From Erythrobacter sp. (GTDB taxonomy: Bacteria; Pseudomonadota; Alphaproteobacteria; Sphingomonadales; Sphingomonadaceae): DNA of 64,000 nucleotides. Under the pieces are notes generated by a model. It saw only the letters and a list, made by a program, of their open reading frames with translations. It was not told where the DNA came from and did no database searches. Where the stretch lies: the NCBI GenBank assembly GCA_009993635.1, contig JAACTC010000009.1:360456-424455 (forward strand), read 5' to 3'. Shown here piece after piece: positions 16,603 to 25,835 of the stretch. Each line of letters opens with the position of its first letter. Position 1 is the stretch's first letter. A program made the position numbers and the translations under genes.

Positions 16603-19600
16603 CTATTCCGCTGCCAGCAGCTCGGCGGCCTGCAGGTCCACGCTGACGAGTCGGCTGACGCCCTTTTCGATCATCGTTACCCCGAACAGACGGTGCATCC
16701 GGCTCATCGTGACGGCGTTGTGAGTGACGATCAGGTAGCGCGTGCTGGTCTGCCGCGTCATCGCGATCAGCAGGTCGCAGAACCGGTCGATATTGGCATC
16801 GTCCAGCGGGGCATCCACCTCGTCCAGAACGCAGATCGGGGCCGGGTTGGTCAGGAACAGCGCGAAGGTGAGCGCGATGGCGGTCAACGCCTGTTCGCCG
16901 CCCGATAGCAGCGTGAGCGATTGCAGCCGCTTGCCCGGCGGCTGGGCGTAGATCTCCAGCCCGGCTTCCAGCACATCGTCGCTGTCGATCAGCGCGAGGT
17001 GCGCCTTGCCGCCTTCGAACAGGCGCGCGAACAGCTGCTGGAAATGCGCATCGACCTGCTCGAACGCGGCCTTCAGCCGTTCGCGCCCTTCGCGGTTCAG
17101 CTGCCCGATGGAGCCGCGGAGGCGATGCACCGCTTCGGTCAGTTCCTCGCGTTCGGCGGCAGTGGACCCGTGCTCCTCCTCGATCCTGGCGAGCTCGTCC
17201 GCGGCGACAAGATTGACCGGGCCGATCCGTTCTCGCGCATTGGTAAGCTTCTCGAGCGCCTCCGCCTCGGCATCGCGGTCGGCCACCTGCGCCTCGTCGA
17301 AATCGAATGCATTGGGCAGCAGCGGCGGCGGCTTGTGGAACCGTTCGCCCGAAATGCGCGCCATCTCCGCCCGGCGCGCGTCCTCGTTCTCTGCCTGATT
17401 GGCCAGCTGGGCGCGGCGTTCGCGCGCTTCGGCCAGCGTTTCGTTGGCGGCGCGCTGCGCGGCATCGGCGGCATCGGCGGCTGCCTGGGCGGCGTCGAGC
17501 CGTTCCTGCAAGCTGGCAAGCCGCGCGGCGGTTTCGCGGTGGCTGGTGCGCGCGGCTTCGATGTCCTCCAGCAGCGAATCGGGCTGGTTGCCGATTTCTT
17601 CGCGCGCGGCGGCGATCTCGGCCACGCGGCTGTCCATCTCGGCCAGCCGGCGGGAGGCCTCGTCCGCCCGGCGATCCCAGTGCGAGCGGTCCGCCTTGTG
17701 CGCGGAGACCCGCTCGCGCGCGACGGCGAGCGCCTGCTCCTGGGCCGCGCGCGCGGCGGTGGCGGCGCTCAGCTGCCCGCGTGCGGTTTCATGCCGCTCG
17801 CGCGCGGCATTGCGGCGGCTGGCGAGGGCTTCGGGATCGGTCAGCTGGGCGAGGGCGTGCTGCGCGGCCTCGACCTCGCGCTCCGCGGTCTTGCGCTGGT
17901 CGGCCAACTCGGCGCGTGCCTCTTCCTGCTGGCGCGCCCGGTCCGCATGGCTGGCGAGCGCCGCCTCGGCCCGGTCGAGATTGCGCAAAGCCTCGCGTTC
18001 CGCGCGCGCGGCGGCCTCGCTCTCGCCTTCGGCGCGGGAGAAATCGGCCTGCGCACTGTCGAGCGCATCGCGGGCCTGCGCCGCCCCACTCTCGGCATCG
18101 GCCACCGCCTGCTGCAACGGGGGGAGCCGCTCCGCCAGTGCGGCAAGCCGGTTCGCCGCCTCCAGGCGGGCGGCTTCCGCCCCGCCTTCGCCGCGCACCA
18201 CCAGCCCGTCCCACCGGCGCAGCGCACCGCCCAGCGTGACCAGCCATGTGCCTGGATCGAGCGTGCGGCCATCGTCGGTCTGCACCACCTGCACGCGGGC
18301 AAGGCGTGCGCGCAGTTCCTCGGGGCAGTCGGGCACGTGCGTCAGCAGGGTGTCCGCCACCGGTTCGGGCTGCGGAGCGCCGGTCCAGAACCGCCCTTCG
18401 TCTGCCTGCGGCATCGGGCCGAGCGGGCTGCGCCCATCGCGGCCCAGCACGGCCGCCAGTGCGGCCTCGTATCCCGGCGCGGCGCGCACCCGGTCCAGCG
18501 CGAGCGGCAGGCCTGCCTTGGCCGCGCGCGCCTTGTCGCGCCCGGCGCGATCCTTTTCCAGCGCGGCGTGCTCTCGCTCTACCCCGGTCAGTTCCGCGCG
18601 CGCGGTGGCGAGCGCCTGCTGCGCCTCCTCCATCGCCACACGCGCGGCATCGCGCGATTCGCGGGTGGTGGCGATGCGCCCGGCCAGTGCCTGGCGCGCC
18701 TCGGTAGCCGAAGTGGCGCTTGCCTGCGCGGCGGCAAGCACTTGCGTCGGATCGTCCTCGCCAGCGTGCTGCCGGGCGGCATCATCAAGCTTGTCCGCCT
18801 CACGCGCGAGTGAGGCAACGCGTCGCTCCGCCTGTTCCAGCGCCGCGCGCGCAACGCGCCATTCGGCATCGAGCGCGGCGTAGTCCGCATTGGCGCGCGC
18901 GAGGTCGAGCTCGGCCGCGCGTTCGGCCTGCTCGGCGCGCTCCGCGTCGGTGATGATCTGCGGCAGCGCCGCCTCGGCTTCGTCGCGCGCCTTTTCGCTT
19001 GCCGCCAGTTCGGCTTCGAGCCGTTTCAGCGCGTCCGCCGCATCGCGCCCGGTACGCCCGTAATCCTCGCGATCTTCCTCCAGCCGCTGCGCCTGCCGGT
19101 CCAGATCGGCCAGCCGGGCGAGCGCGGCGTTGCGCTCTTTTTCCAGGCTGGCGAGCCGCTGTTCCTGCGCGCCTGCATCGGTTCGCGCGGCGACCAGCGC
19201 GTCGCGCGCATCGGCGAGCGTTTCCGCCGCCTCACGCTGCGCGGTTTCGGTTTCGACCGCGCGCGTCTTGGCGAGCTCCACCGCGCCTTCCGCCTCGCGC
19301 GCGGCCTTGCGCGCCGCCTCCGCACTCGCCGCCGCATCGCGCCAGCGGGCGAAGATCAGGCGGGCCTCCGCGACCCCGATCTCGTCGCTCAGCCGGGCAT
19401 AGCGTTCGGCCTGCTTGGCCTGCCGGCGCAGGCTGGCGATCTGGTTGTCGAGGCCGGAGAGCAGGTCTTCCAGCCGCCCGAGGTTGTTTTCGGTGGAGCG
19501 CAGCTTGCTCTCGGCATCCTTGCGGCGCACGTGTAGCCCCGCGATGCCCGCCGCTTCTTCCAGCATCTGCCGCCGTTCGGCAGGCTTGGCGGCGATCATG

Positions 19601-20025
19601 TGCGCGATCTTGCCCTGGCTCACCAGAGCGGGCGAGTGCGCGCCGGTGGCCGCATCGGCAAAGGCCAGCGCGACGTCCTTGGCGCGCACGTCATTGCCAT
19701 TCACGCGATAGGCGCTGCCCGCGCCGCGTTCGATCCGGCGGACGACTTCCAGCTCCTCGCCGCGATCGTCCGTGCCGGTCAGCACCACTTCGGCGAACTG
19801 GCGCGGCGGGCGCTCCTCGGTGCCCGCGAAGATCACATCTTCCATCCCGCCCGAGCGCATCGACTTGGCCGAGGTTTCCCCCATGACCCAGCGGATCGCT
19901 TCGAGCAGGTTGGATTTGCCGCATCCATTGGGGCCGACCACGCCGGTCAGCCCCGGTTCGATGCGCAGTTCTGCAGGCTCGACGAAGCTCTTGAAGCCAG
20001 AGAGGCGTAGCCGCCGTATCTCCAT
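16603..20025 (-). CDS. smc: Chromosome segregation protein SMC
   Basis: An 1140-residue SMC ATPase that with ScpA and ScpB compacts and segregates the chromosome. Walker A (GPNGCGKSN) is at residues 31-39. Two long coiled coils, rich in Ala, Glu and Arg, flank a hinge at about residues 500-640. The C-terminal head carries the signature LLSGGEQALTAIAL and Walker B ICVLDEVDAPLDD. Length is slightly below the usual 1150-1190. It is the last gene of the leftward cluster dciA-dsb-dsb-smc. Confidence 0.96.
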   Translation of the reverse strand: MEIRRLRLSGFKSFVEPAELRIEPGLTGVVGPNGCGKSNLLEAIRWVMGETSAKSMRSGGMEDVIFAGTEERPPRQFAEVVLTGTDDRGEELEVVRRIERGAGSAYRVNGNDVRAKDVALAFADAATGAHSPALVSQGKIAHMIAAKPAERRQMLEEAAGIAGLHVRRKDAESKLRSTENNLGRLEDLLSGLDNQIASLRRQAKQAERYARLSDEIGVAEARLIFARWRDAAASAEAARKAAREAEGAVELAKTRAVETETAQREAAETLADARDALVAARTDAGAQEQRLASLEKERNAALARLADLDRQAQRLEEDREDYGRTGRDAADALKRLEAELAASEKARDEAEAALPQIITDAERAEQAERAAELDLARANADYAALDAEWRVARAALEQAERRVASLAREADKLDDAARQHAGEDDPTQVLAAAQASATSATEARQALAGRIATTRESRDAARVAMEEAQQALATARAELTGVEREHAALEKDRAGRDKARAAKAGLPLALDRVRAAPGYEAALAAVLGRDGRSPLGPMPQADEGRFWTGAPQPEPVADTLLTHVPDCPEELRARLARVQVVQTDDGRTLDPGTWLVTLGGALRRWDGLVVRGEGGAEAARLEAANRLAALAERLPPLQQAVADAESGAAQARDALDSAQADFSRAEGESEAAARAEREALRNLDRAEAALASHADRARQQEEARAELADQRKTAEREVEAAQHALAQLTDPEALASRRNAARERHETARGQLSAATAARAAQEQALAVARERVSAHKADRSHWDRRADEASRRLAEMDSRVAEIAAAREEIGNQPDSLLEDIEAARTSHRETAARLASLQERLDAAQAAADAADAAQRAANETLAEARERRAQLANQAENEDARRAEMARISGERFHKPPPLLPNAFDFDEAQVADRDAEAEALEKLTNARERIGPVNLVAADELARIEEEHGSTAAEREELTEAVHRLRGSIGQLNREGRERLKAAFEQVDAHFQQLFARLFEGGKAHLALIDSDDVLEAGLEIYAQPPGKRLQSLTLLSGGEQALTAIALTFALFLTNPAPICVLDEVDAPLDDANIDRFCDLLIAMTRQTSTRYLIVTHNAVTMSRMHRLFGVTMIEKGVSRLVSVDLQAAELLAAE

Positions 20026-20045
20026 CCGCCGTGCCCGCTATCCCG

Positions 20046-20795
20046 TCAGCGAGCGCCCGCGCGCTGCAATGCGCCTTCCACAGCGTTCCAGCTGTTGGCG
20101 TCGAGCTGCTGCCCGTTGAGGACGAAGGTGGGTGTGCCACCGATTTCGTCCTGCGATCCGTAGGAATCGGAATATTCGGCGATTTCGCTCAGGCGGTCGG
20201 CATTGGCCAGACAGGTGCGCGCCTGATCGCGGCTGACCCCGCGGGCGGCGAAGAAATCGAGCAGGCCGGCGGTTTCGGCAAAGGCGACGAACCGCTGATC
20301 GGGCGGCAGGTTAAGCGCGGCGTCGAGCTGCGCCTGGCGCTGTTGCACCGGTTCGAGGATCGTGGGCAGGTTGGCCCAGATCTGATCGGCCAGCGGCACC
20401 GCCTGCTCGGGCGAACCACAATCGATCAGGGCGGTCAGCGCGAGGTCGATCGGCCCGTGGATCGCGAAGCTGCGGAATTCGAAGTTGACGCGCCCGCTGT
20501 CGACATAGTCGTTCATCAGCGGCTCGCTCGCCTGCTGAGAGAACGCGGCGCAGCCGGGGCAGGTCAGCGATCCGTATTCGACCAGCTTGATCGGCGCGTC
20601 GGGGTTGCCGACCAGATAGCCGTTGCGATCGGTGATCGTGGCGACTTCCGACCAGCTCTGGCCATCGGGCGCGGGCACTTCGGCCACCGGCTCCGAATCC
20701 AGGGCCGCTTCGCCCTCTTCGCTGGAGCCGCAGGCGGCGAGGCCTAGTGCGAGGGGGAGGGCGATGGCAGAGAACGCAAGACGCTTGGTAATCAT
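20046..20795 (-). CDS. DsbA-like thioredoxin-fold lipoprotein
   Basis: A 249-residue periplasmic thiol oxidoreductase. The signal ends in a lipobox (ALGLAAC, Cys22), so the protein is probably membrane-anchored. The DsbA-like domain begins near residue 60 with NPDAPIKLVEYGSLTCPGC; the active site is Cys79-Pro-Gly-Cys82. GGTPTFVLNG is the cis-Pro loop. The CPGC pair is less common than CPHC and may shift the redox potential. It lies between a second DsbA-like gene and smc and is only 20 bases from smc. Confidence 0.88.
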   Translation of the reverse strand: MITKRLAFSAIALPLALGLAACGSSEEGEAALDSEPVAEVPAPDGQSWSEVATITDRNGYLVGNPDAPIKLVEYGSLTCPGCAAFSQQASEPLMNDYVDSGRVNFEFRSFAIHGPIDLALTALIDCGSPEQAVPLADQIWANLPTILEPVQQRQAQLDAALNLPPDQRFVAFAETAGLLDFFAARGVSRDQARTCLANADRLSEIAEYSDSYGSQDEIGGTPTFVLNGQQLDANSWNAVEGALQRAGAR

Positions 20796-20881
20796 GGGAA
20801 CGGTCCTTTTCGAGCCGATTGGAAAGGATAGGCGCGCTGGCCAGCGATTCGGAAGGGGTGCGGGGCGGTTCTCCACCGGCG

Positions 20882-21565
20882 CTATTCGGCGGGCGATGCC
20901 GCGCTCGCGGCGTCGATCGCCTGCTGCAGGCCCTGCAGCGTGTAAACGTCTTTCAGGACTTCGCCGTTCACCGCAAAGCTGGGCGTGCCGTCGATCTTCG
21001 CCCAGTCGCTTTCTGCGGAGGCTTCCAGCCGGTCCGCCAGCGCCTGGTCCGCCAGGCAGCGATCCAGCTCGGCCTGCGAATAGCCGCGCCTTTCGAGGAT
21101 TTCGTACAGGTTCAGATCGCTGGCGATCGCACGGCGGCGGGCCGCCTTGTCGCCATAGTGCCACCGGTCGGTCTGCGATTTGGTCGCCAGCCGGCGCAGC
21201 GCGTTGAACCGGGGCTGCGCCGCCATCAGCGCGGCATGGTTGCCGGGGAACTTCTCCGGCGCACCGCAGCGGGCCAGCATCGTGGCGGTCAGATCTTCGG
21301 GGTTGGCGATGGCATGGCGATATTCGAGCCGCAGCTTGCCGGGCTGGATATAGGCGAGCTTGAGCACCTCATCGCCCTGCATGGAGAAATCGCGGCAGTG
21401 CGGGCAGGTGTAGCTGAGATACTCGCTCACCGTGACGGGCGCATCGGGGTTACCCACCAGGTGAGACACCGGCGTGCGCTCCACCGTGGTCAGCCAGTTT
21501 TCGCTCGCGGCAATGCCCGCTACCCCTGCGAACAGCGCCAGCAGGCAGACCAGTATACGCTTCAC
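20882..21565 (-). CDS. DsbA-family thiol:disulfide oxidoreductase
   Basis: A 227-residue secreted thioredoxin-fold protein. An N-terminal signal sequence (about residues 1-20) precedes NPDAPVTVSEYLSYTCPHC; the active site is Cys54-Pro-His-Cys57. The cis-Pro loop is GTPSFAVNG. It should introduce or shuffle disulfides in periplasmic proteins. The start overlaps the dciA-like stop by four bases (ATGA). Together with the downstream lipoprotein it forms a tandem pair with different CxxC dipeptides. Confidence 0.9.
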   Translation of the reverse strand: MKRILVCLLALFAGVAGIAASENWLTTVERTPVSHLVGNPDAPVTVSEYLSYTCPHCRDFSMQGDEVLKLAYIQPGKLRLEYRHAIANPEDLTATMLARCGAPEKFPGNHAALMAAQPRFNALRRLATKSQTDRWHYGDKAARRRAIASDLNLYEILERRGYSQAELDRCLADQALADRLEASAESDWAKIDGTPSFAVNGEVLKDVYTLQGLQQAIDAASAASPAE

Positions 21566-22182
21566 GACTGCATTCCTCCCGTTCCGTCGCCCCCGGATTC
21601 GGAGCTGATCGTGCGTGCCAGCCCTTCCAGCACGGCGCGCAGCTCCGGATCGCCGATATCGCGTAACGAATCGCCAAGTTCCATCGGAATCGGCTTGAGT
21701 TCGGGCGGTCGCGCGGCTTTTTCAGCCTCTATCCCGCGCACCTGAACCGTGCCTTGACGCATCTTCACCCGCGCAACCGCGCGATAGCCGAAGAAGCGGT
21801 TCACCCGTTCGATGATTTCGGGGATCACGTGCTGGATGATCGGCGCGTGGCCGTTCGCCACCACCAGCTGCAGGATACCCTCGGTCCGCTCGCCCGGCGG
21901 GAAGCGGATCGATTCGGGCGCGCACACCTTGGCGTGCTGCGTACCGACGATCTCCGGCCAGCGCGTGATGACGGAGCTTTGCACGAAGCCGTAGCGACGA
22001 AAGGCGGTGCGCCCGACCTGCGGCATCAGATCGCCGACCGCTTTCGGTCCGCCGCCACGCGGCCGTTCGAACGGGCGCACGTTGCTCTTGGCGGTTTTCT
22101 TGCCGGGGGACTTGGCAGGAGTACGCTTCTTGGCAGGCTGGCCCTGGTCGGCCTGGCTTTTTGGGGGCGGGGTGCGTTCCAT
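21562..22182 (-). CDS. DciA-like DUF721 protein
   Basis: A 206-residue DUF721 protein. The DUF721 core runs from about residue 45 to 145 (VGDLMPQVGRTAFRRYGFVQ, RWPEIVGTQHAKVCAPESI, FFGYRAVARVKMRQG). The N-terminal 40 residues are Lys/Pro-rich and probably disordered. DUF721 includes DciA, the bacterial helicase-loader alternative to DnaC, which brings DnaB to the origin. ATG 22182 was chosen. It diverges from mutY with only 29 bases between start codons. Confidence 0.75.
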   Translation of the reverse strand: MERTPPPKSQADQGQPAKKRTPAKSPGKKTAKSNVRPFERPRGGGPKAVGDLMPQVGRTAFRRYGFVQSSVITRWPEIVGTQHAKVCAPESIRFPPGERTEGILQLVVANGHAPIIQHVIPEIIERVNRFFGYRAVARVKMRQGTVQVRGIEAEKAARPPELKPIPMELGDSLRDIGDPELRAVLEGLARTISSESGGDGTGGMQS

Positions 22183-22211
22183 TGGACGGCCACCGATGCC
22201 ATAGGCGGGGC

Positions 22212-23264
22212 GTGACCGCCACCCGCACAGACACGCTAATCCCGGCAAAGCTGCTCGCCTGGTACGATAGACACGCCCGCGCGCTGCCGTGGCGCGCCCC
22301 ACCGGGGCAGACCGCCCCTGACGCGTACCGGGTATGGCTATCCGAAATCATGCTGCAGCAGACCACGGTGGCGGCGGTGAAGCCGTACTTCGCCGCGTTC
22401 ATGCAGCGGTGGCCCGATGTCGAGGCGCTGGCCGCCGCGCCTGAGGCCGATGTGATGGCGGCGTGGGCCGGGCTGGGCTATTATTCGCGCGCGCGCAATC
22501 TTGTGAAGGCGGCGCGTGCGGTCACCCGGCGGGGCGGCTTTCCCGATAGCGAGGAGGGGTTGCGCGACCTGCCGGGCGTGGGCGCGTATACCGCCGCCGC
22601 GATTGCCGCAATCGCCTTCGGCCGGCGCGCGGTGGTGGTCGATGCCAATGTCGAGCGGGTGGTGGCGCGGCTGTTTGCCATTGAAGAGCCGCTGCCGGGC
22701 GCGCGCAAGGCGATCCGCGAGGGCGCGGACCGGATTACGCCGGAGCAGCGCAGTGGCGATTTTGCGCAAGCCATGATGGATCTGGGCAGCCGCATCTGCA
22801 CGCCGCGCGCCCCGTCTTGCGATGCCTGCCCGCTAGCGGGCGAGTGCGCTGCGCGTGGACACACTCCCGAGCGGCTGCCGGTGAAGGCTCCGAAGAAGAC
22901 CAAGCCCGTGCGGCAGGGCAGGGCGTTCTGGATCGAGCGCGAAGGATGCGTGTGGCTGGTGCAGCGAGCATCCTCGGGAATGCTCGGAGGAATGCGCGCG
23001 CTGCCCGACGATGGCTGGTCGGCGGCAGGCGACGGATCGGGCGAACCGCCGGTATCAGGCGCATGGGAGGAGGCAGGCGTGGTCCGCCATGCCTTCACCC
23101 ACTTCGCGATCGAGCTGGGCGTGCTGCGCTGCGATGGCGCGCCCGCGAATATGCCCGGCGAAGGCGAATGGTGGCCGGTCGACCGGATCGAGGATGCGGG
23201 CCTGCCGACGCTCTTCGCCAAGGCGTCGCGACTGGCCAGAGCGGCGGGCGAACGCCTGCTCTGA
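22212..23264 (+). CDS. mutY: A/G-specific adenine glycosylase MutY
   Basis: A 350-residue base-excision repair enzyme that removes adenine mispaired with 8-oxoguanine. The catalytic Glu45 (SEIMLQQ) and Asp144 (VVDANVERV) are present, with the helix-hairpin-helix LPGVGAYTAAA between them. The 4Fe-4S cluster motif is C-X6-C-X2-C-X5-C (CTPRAPSCDACPLAGEC). The C-terminal NUDIX-like domain reads the oxidised G. GTG 22212 is the best start because frames further up run into the divergent dciA-like gene. Confidence 0.95.
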   Translation: MTATRTDTLIPAKLLAWYDRHARALPWRAPPGQTAPDAYRVWLSEIMLQQTTVAAVKPYFAAFMQRWPDVEALAAAPEADVMAAWAGLGYYSRARNLVKAARAVTRRGGFPDSEEGLRDLPGVGAYTAAAIAAIAFGRRAVVVDANVERVVARLFAIEEPLPGARKAIREGADRITPEQRSGDFAQAMMDLGSRICTPRAPSCDACPLAGECAARGHTPERLPVKAPKKTKPVRQGRAFWIEREGCVWLVQRASSGMLGGMRALPDDGWSAAGDGSGEPPVSGAWEEAGVVRHAFTHFAIELGVLRCDGAPANMPGEGEWWPVDRIEDAGLPTLFAKASRLARAAGERLL

Positions 23265-23285
23265 GCCGGTTACGCTAGCGAACGA

Positions 23286-23507
23286 TCAGAGAAGGCCGCC
23301 ACCCAGCGACAGGCGGATGATCGAGATGATCATCACGATGATACAGAAGGTCCGGCCGCTGGTGCTCGACGACAGAAGGCCGAGGATCGTGCCGATCACG
23401 AGGAACGGCAGCGCCAGCCAGTTGAGGATCCCGATGAACGGGACCAGGCCGAGAATTACGATGACGAGGCCGACAAGTCCGAACAGCCAAGAGAGTACGT
23501 TAAGCAT
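23286..23507 (-). CDS. Small membrane protein
   Basis: A 73-residue, very hydrophobic protein with two or three membrane helices (about 1-24, 26-46, 52-70) and almost no charged residues. No family can be assigned. Its start region lies in the roughly 110-base gap before the serine hydrolase gene, with the two transcribed divergently. Confidence 0.6.
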   Translation of the reverse strand: MLNVLSWLFGLVGLVIVILGLVPFIGILNWLALPFLVIGTILGLLSSSTSGRTFCIIVMIISIIRLSLGGGLL

Positions 23508-23617
23508 GTGTCTTATATGGCTAAGGCAGTGGAGGCTGACAAGTGGTTAATTGCTGCATTGACGCGCAGGCCCGCGGGTCTAGTTTCATGCAGCAACCGG
23601 ATTGGGAGACGATAATC

Positions 23618-24931
23618 ATGGCATTTACGGACTTTAGCGAGCGCGGGCTTTCCCGCAGGTCCATCCTCAAGGGCAGCGCACTGGCCGCTGCCGGTGGCCT
23701 GTTCGCCGGGCATCCGCTGGGCAGCGCGCTGCTGGCGCACGATGTCAGCGAAGATTGGCCGTCCGTCGCTGCGGAAATCGACTCCTATCTGAAGGAAAAG
23801 AAGCTCGCCAACGCCATCGCCACCTTCGGCTGGCAGCAGCAGGACCATGCGCACACCGTGGGTGGCGGCACGCTGGCGCTGAATGGCACCACTCCGGCCA
23901 ACCAGGATTCGCTCTACCGCATCTATTCGATGACCAAGCCGATCACCGGCATGATGGTGATGCAGCTGATTTCCGAAGGCAAGCTGGGCCTCGACCAGCC
24001 GCTGTCCGACATTCTGCCCGCATTTGCGCAAATGCAGGTGCAGAAGGAATATGATGGGGCGATCACCGAGGACAATCTTGAACCGGCAAAGCGCCCGATC
24101 ACCATTCGGCACCTGCTGACGCACACCTCCGGTCTGGGGTACCAGATCATCCAGCAGGGACCGATCAAGGACGAATACGACCGGCTGGGTCTGGTGCCCG
24201 GGCAGGTCAGCCGGATGCCGATCCCCGGCATCGGGCGGTCCGAGCCGGTCGGCAGCCTCGAACTGTTCGCCGATACGCTCGCCACGGTGCCGCTGGTTTA
24301 CCAACCGGGCGAAAAGTGGAGCTATTCGGTCGGCATCGACCTGCTGGGCCGCGTGATCGAAGTGGTCGAGGGCAAGCCGTTCGACCAAGTGCTGCAGGAA
24401 AGGATCTTCGACCCGACCGGGATGACCAGCACCTTCTTCACCGTGCCGAAAAGCGAAGTCGGCCGCCTGACCACCAATTACGCTGTGCTGGGCGGGCAGA
24501 TATTCCCGATCGATCCGGCGGCATCCTCGATCTACCTCGACAAACCGCCGTTCCCGTTCGGCGGGGCCGGGCTGGTTTGCAGCCCGCGCGATTACGACCG
24601 GTTCCTGCGGATGCTGCTGGGCATGGGTAAGATCGACGGCACCCGCGTGCTGAGCGAAGCGGCGGTGCGGATCGGCACGTCCAACATCCTGCCCGACACG
24701 GTCGACCTGACCGGCAGCTGGACCGAGGGCCAGGGCTTCGGCGCGGCCGGGCGCGTGATCGGCCGCAGCTATGGCTGGGGCGGCGCGGCGGGCACCGCGG
24801 CTTTCGTCGATTACGAGCACGGCCTGCGCGCCGGGTTCTTCACCCAGTACATGCCGAGCGAAGCCTACCCGATCCAGGGCGAATTCCCCGAACTGGTGCG
24901 CAAGGATCTGGCCGCCGGCACCAATGGCTGA
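23618..24931 (+). CDS. Serine hydrolase of the class C beta-lactamase / EstB family
   Basis: A 437-residue exported hydrolase. It opens with a Tat signal (LSRRSILKGSALAAAGG). The beta-lactamase-like domain shows the catalytic S-x-x-K at Ser104-Met-Thr-Lys107, and Tyr236 in KWSYSVGID takes the YxN position, with Ser and Val instead of the canonical residues. These features fit esterases of family VIII or peptidases more than true beta-lactamases. The substrate is unknown. It overlaps nudC by eight bases. ATG 23618 matches the start of the Tat signal. Confidence 0.87.
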   Translation: MAFTDFSERGLSRRSILKGSALAAAGGLFAGHPLGSALLAHDVSEDWPSVAAEIDSYLKEKKLANAIATFGWQQQDHAHTVGGGTLALNGTTPANQDSLYRIYSMTKPITGMMVMQLISEGKLGLDQPLSDILPAFAQMQVQKEYDGAITEDNLEPAKRPITIRHLLTHTSGLGYQIIQQGPIKDEYDRLGLVPGQVSRMPIPGIGRSEPVGSLELFADTLATVPLVYQPGEKWSYSVGIDLLGRVIEVVEGKPFDQVLQERIFDPTGMTSTFFTVPKSEVGRLTTNYAVLGGQIFPIDPAASSIYLDKPPFPFGGAGLVCSPRDYDRFLRMLLGMGKIDGTRVLSEAAVRIGTSNILPDTVDLTGSWTEGQGFGAAGRVIGRSYGWGGAAGTAAFVDYEHGLRAGFFTQYMPSEAYPIQGEFPELVRKDLAAGTNG

Positions 24932-25835
24932 GGCAGCGGGCGCGGCCACTCCGATCGCATTCTCGGGCGCTCCGCTCGACCGGGCGGACAACCTGCGCGC
25001 CGACCCGGATGCGCTCGCCGCGCGGATGGACTGGAAGGCGCGGCTGCTGCTGCTCGACGGGCTGATGCCGTCGCTGGACGATGGCGGCCAGCTGGCGTGG
25101 GGCACGCTGGCCGATGCGCCGCAGGATGCCGAACTGGTGTTCCTCGGCCTCGACCGGTCGCAGGGCGGAGAAAAAGCGTGCTTCGCCTCGGTGCCGCCGC
25201 AGGGCGATTCACGCCCGCGCATCGCGAACCCGCAGCTATGGTCGCTGATGACCAGCCTCGCGCCAGATCAGTTGGCGCTCTACGGCGGGGCGCGTAGCCT
25301 GGTCGATTGGCACGCGCGGCACCGCTTCTGCGCGCAGTGCGGCCACCCGACGCATGTTGCAAAGGGCGGCTGGCAGCGCAATTGCGATACGTCCGGCGGC
25401 TGCGGCGCGCAGCATTTCCCGCGCACCGATCCGGTCACCATCATGCTGGTGGAGCATGATGGCGAACTGCTGCTGGGCCGCGGGCTCGGCTGGCCCGAAG
25501 GGCGGTTTTCGGCGCTGGCGGGTTTCGTCGAGCCGGGCGAAACGATCGAGGAAGGCGTTGCGCGCGAAGTGCTGGAAGAGGTCGGCATCGTGGTCACGGG
25601 CGTGCGCTACATCCTCAGCCAGCCGTGGCCCTTCCCCAGCCAGCTGATGATCGGCTGCGTCGGGCAGGCGCAATCGCGCGACATCACGCTGGACGAGACG
25701 GAGCTGGCAGAAGCGCACTGGTTCAGCCGCGAAGACGTGATCGCATCGCTGGACGGCGCGCCCGACGCGCGCATGGTCTCGCCCCCGCCGCATACGATCG
25801 CTCATCAACTCTTCCGCTGGTGGATTTCGCAATGA
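24924..25835 (+). CDS. nudC: NAD(+) diphosphatase NudC
   Basis: A 303-residue Nudix hydrolase that cleaves NADH/NAD+ and can remove NAD caps from RNA. The zinc ribbon (FCAQCG ... NCDTSGGCG) precedes the Nudix box GFVEPGETIEEGVAREVLEE. The NudC-specific SQPWPFPSQLMIG motif follows. ATG 24924 lies within the end of the hydrolase gene, and the stop overlaps the next start, so three genes are translationally linked. Confidence 0.94.
   Translation: MAEAAGAATPIAFSGAPLDRADNLRADPDALAARMDWKARLLLLDGLMPSLDDGGQLAWGTLADAPQDAELVFLGLDRSQGGEKACFASVPPQGDSRPRIANPQLWSLMTSLAPDQLALYGGARSLVDWHARHRFCAQCGHPTHVAKGGWQRNCDTSGGCGAQHFPRTDPVTIMLVEHDGELLLGRGLGWPEGRFSALAGFVEPGETIEEGVAREVLEEVGIVVTGVRYILSQPWPFPSQLMIGCVGQAQSRDITLDETELAEAHWFSREDVIASLDGAPDARMVSPPPHTIAHQLFRWWISQ

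Noticed and set aside
16921..18813. Long open frame (630 codons) opposite smc
   Set aside because: It mirrors the smc coding frame in high-GC DNA, has no family match and would overlap a clear 1140-residue SMC.
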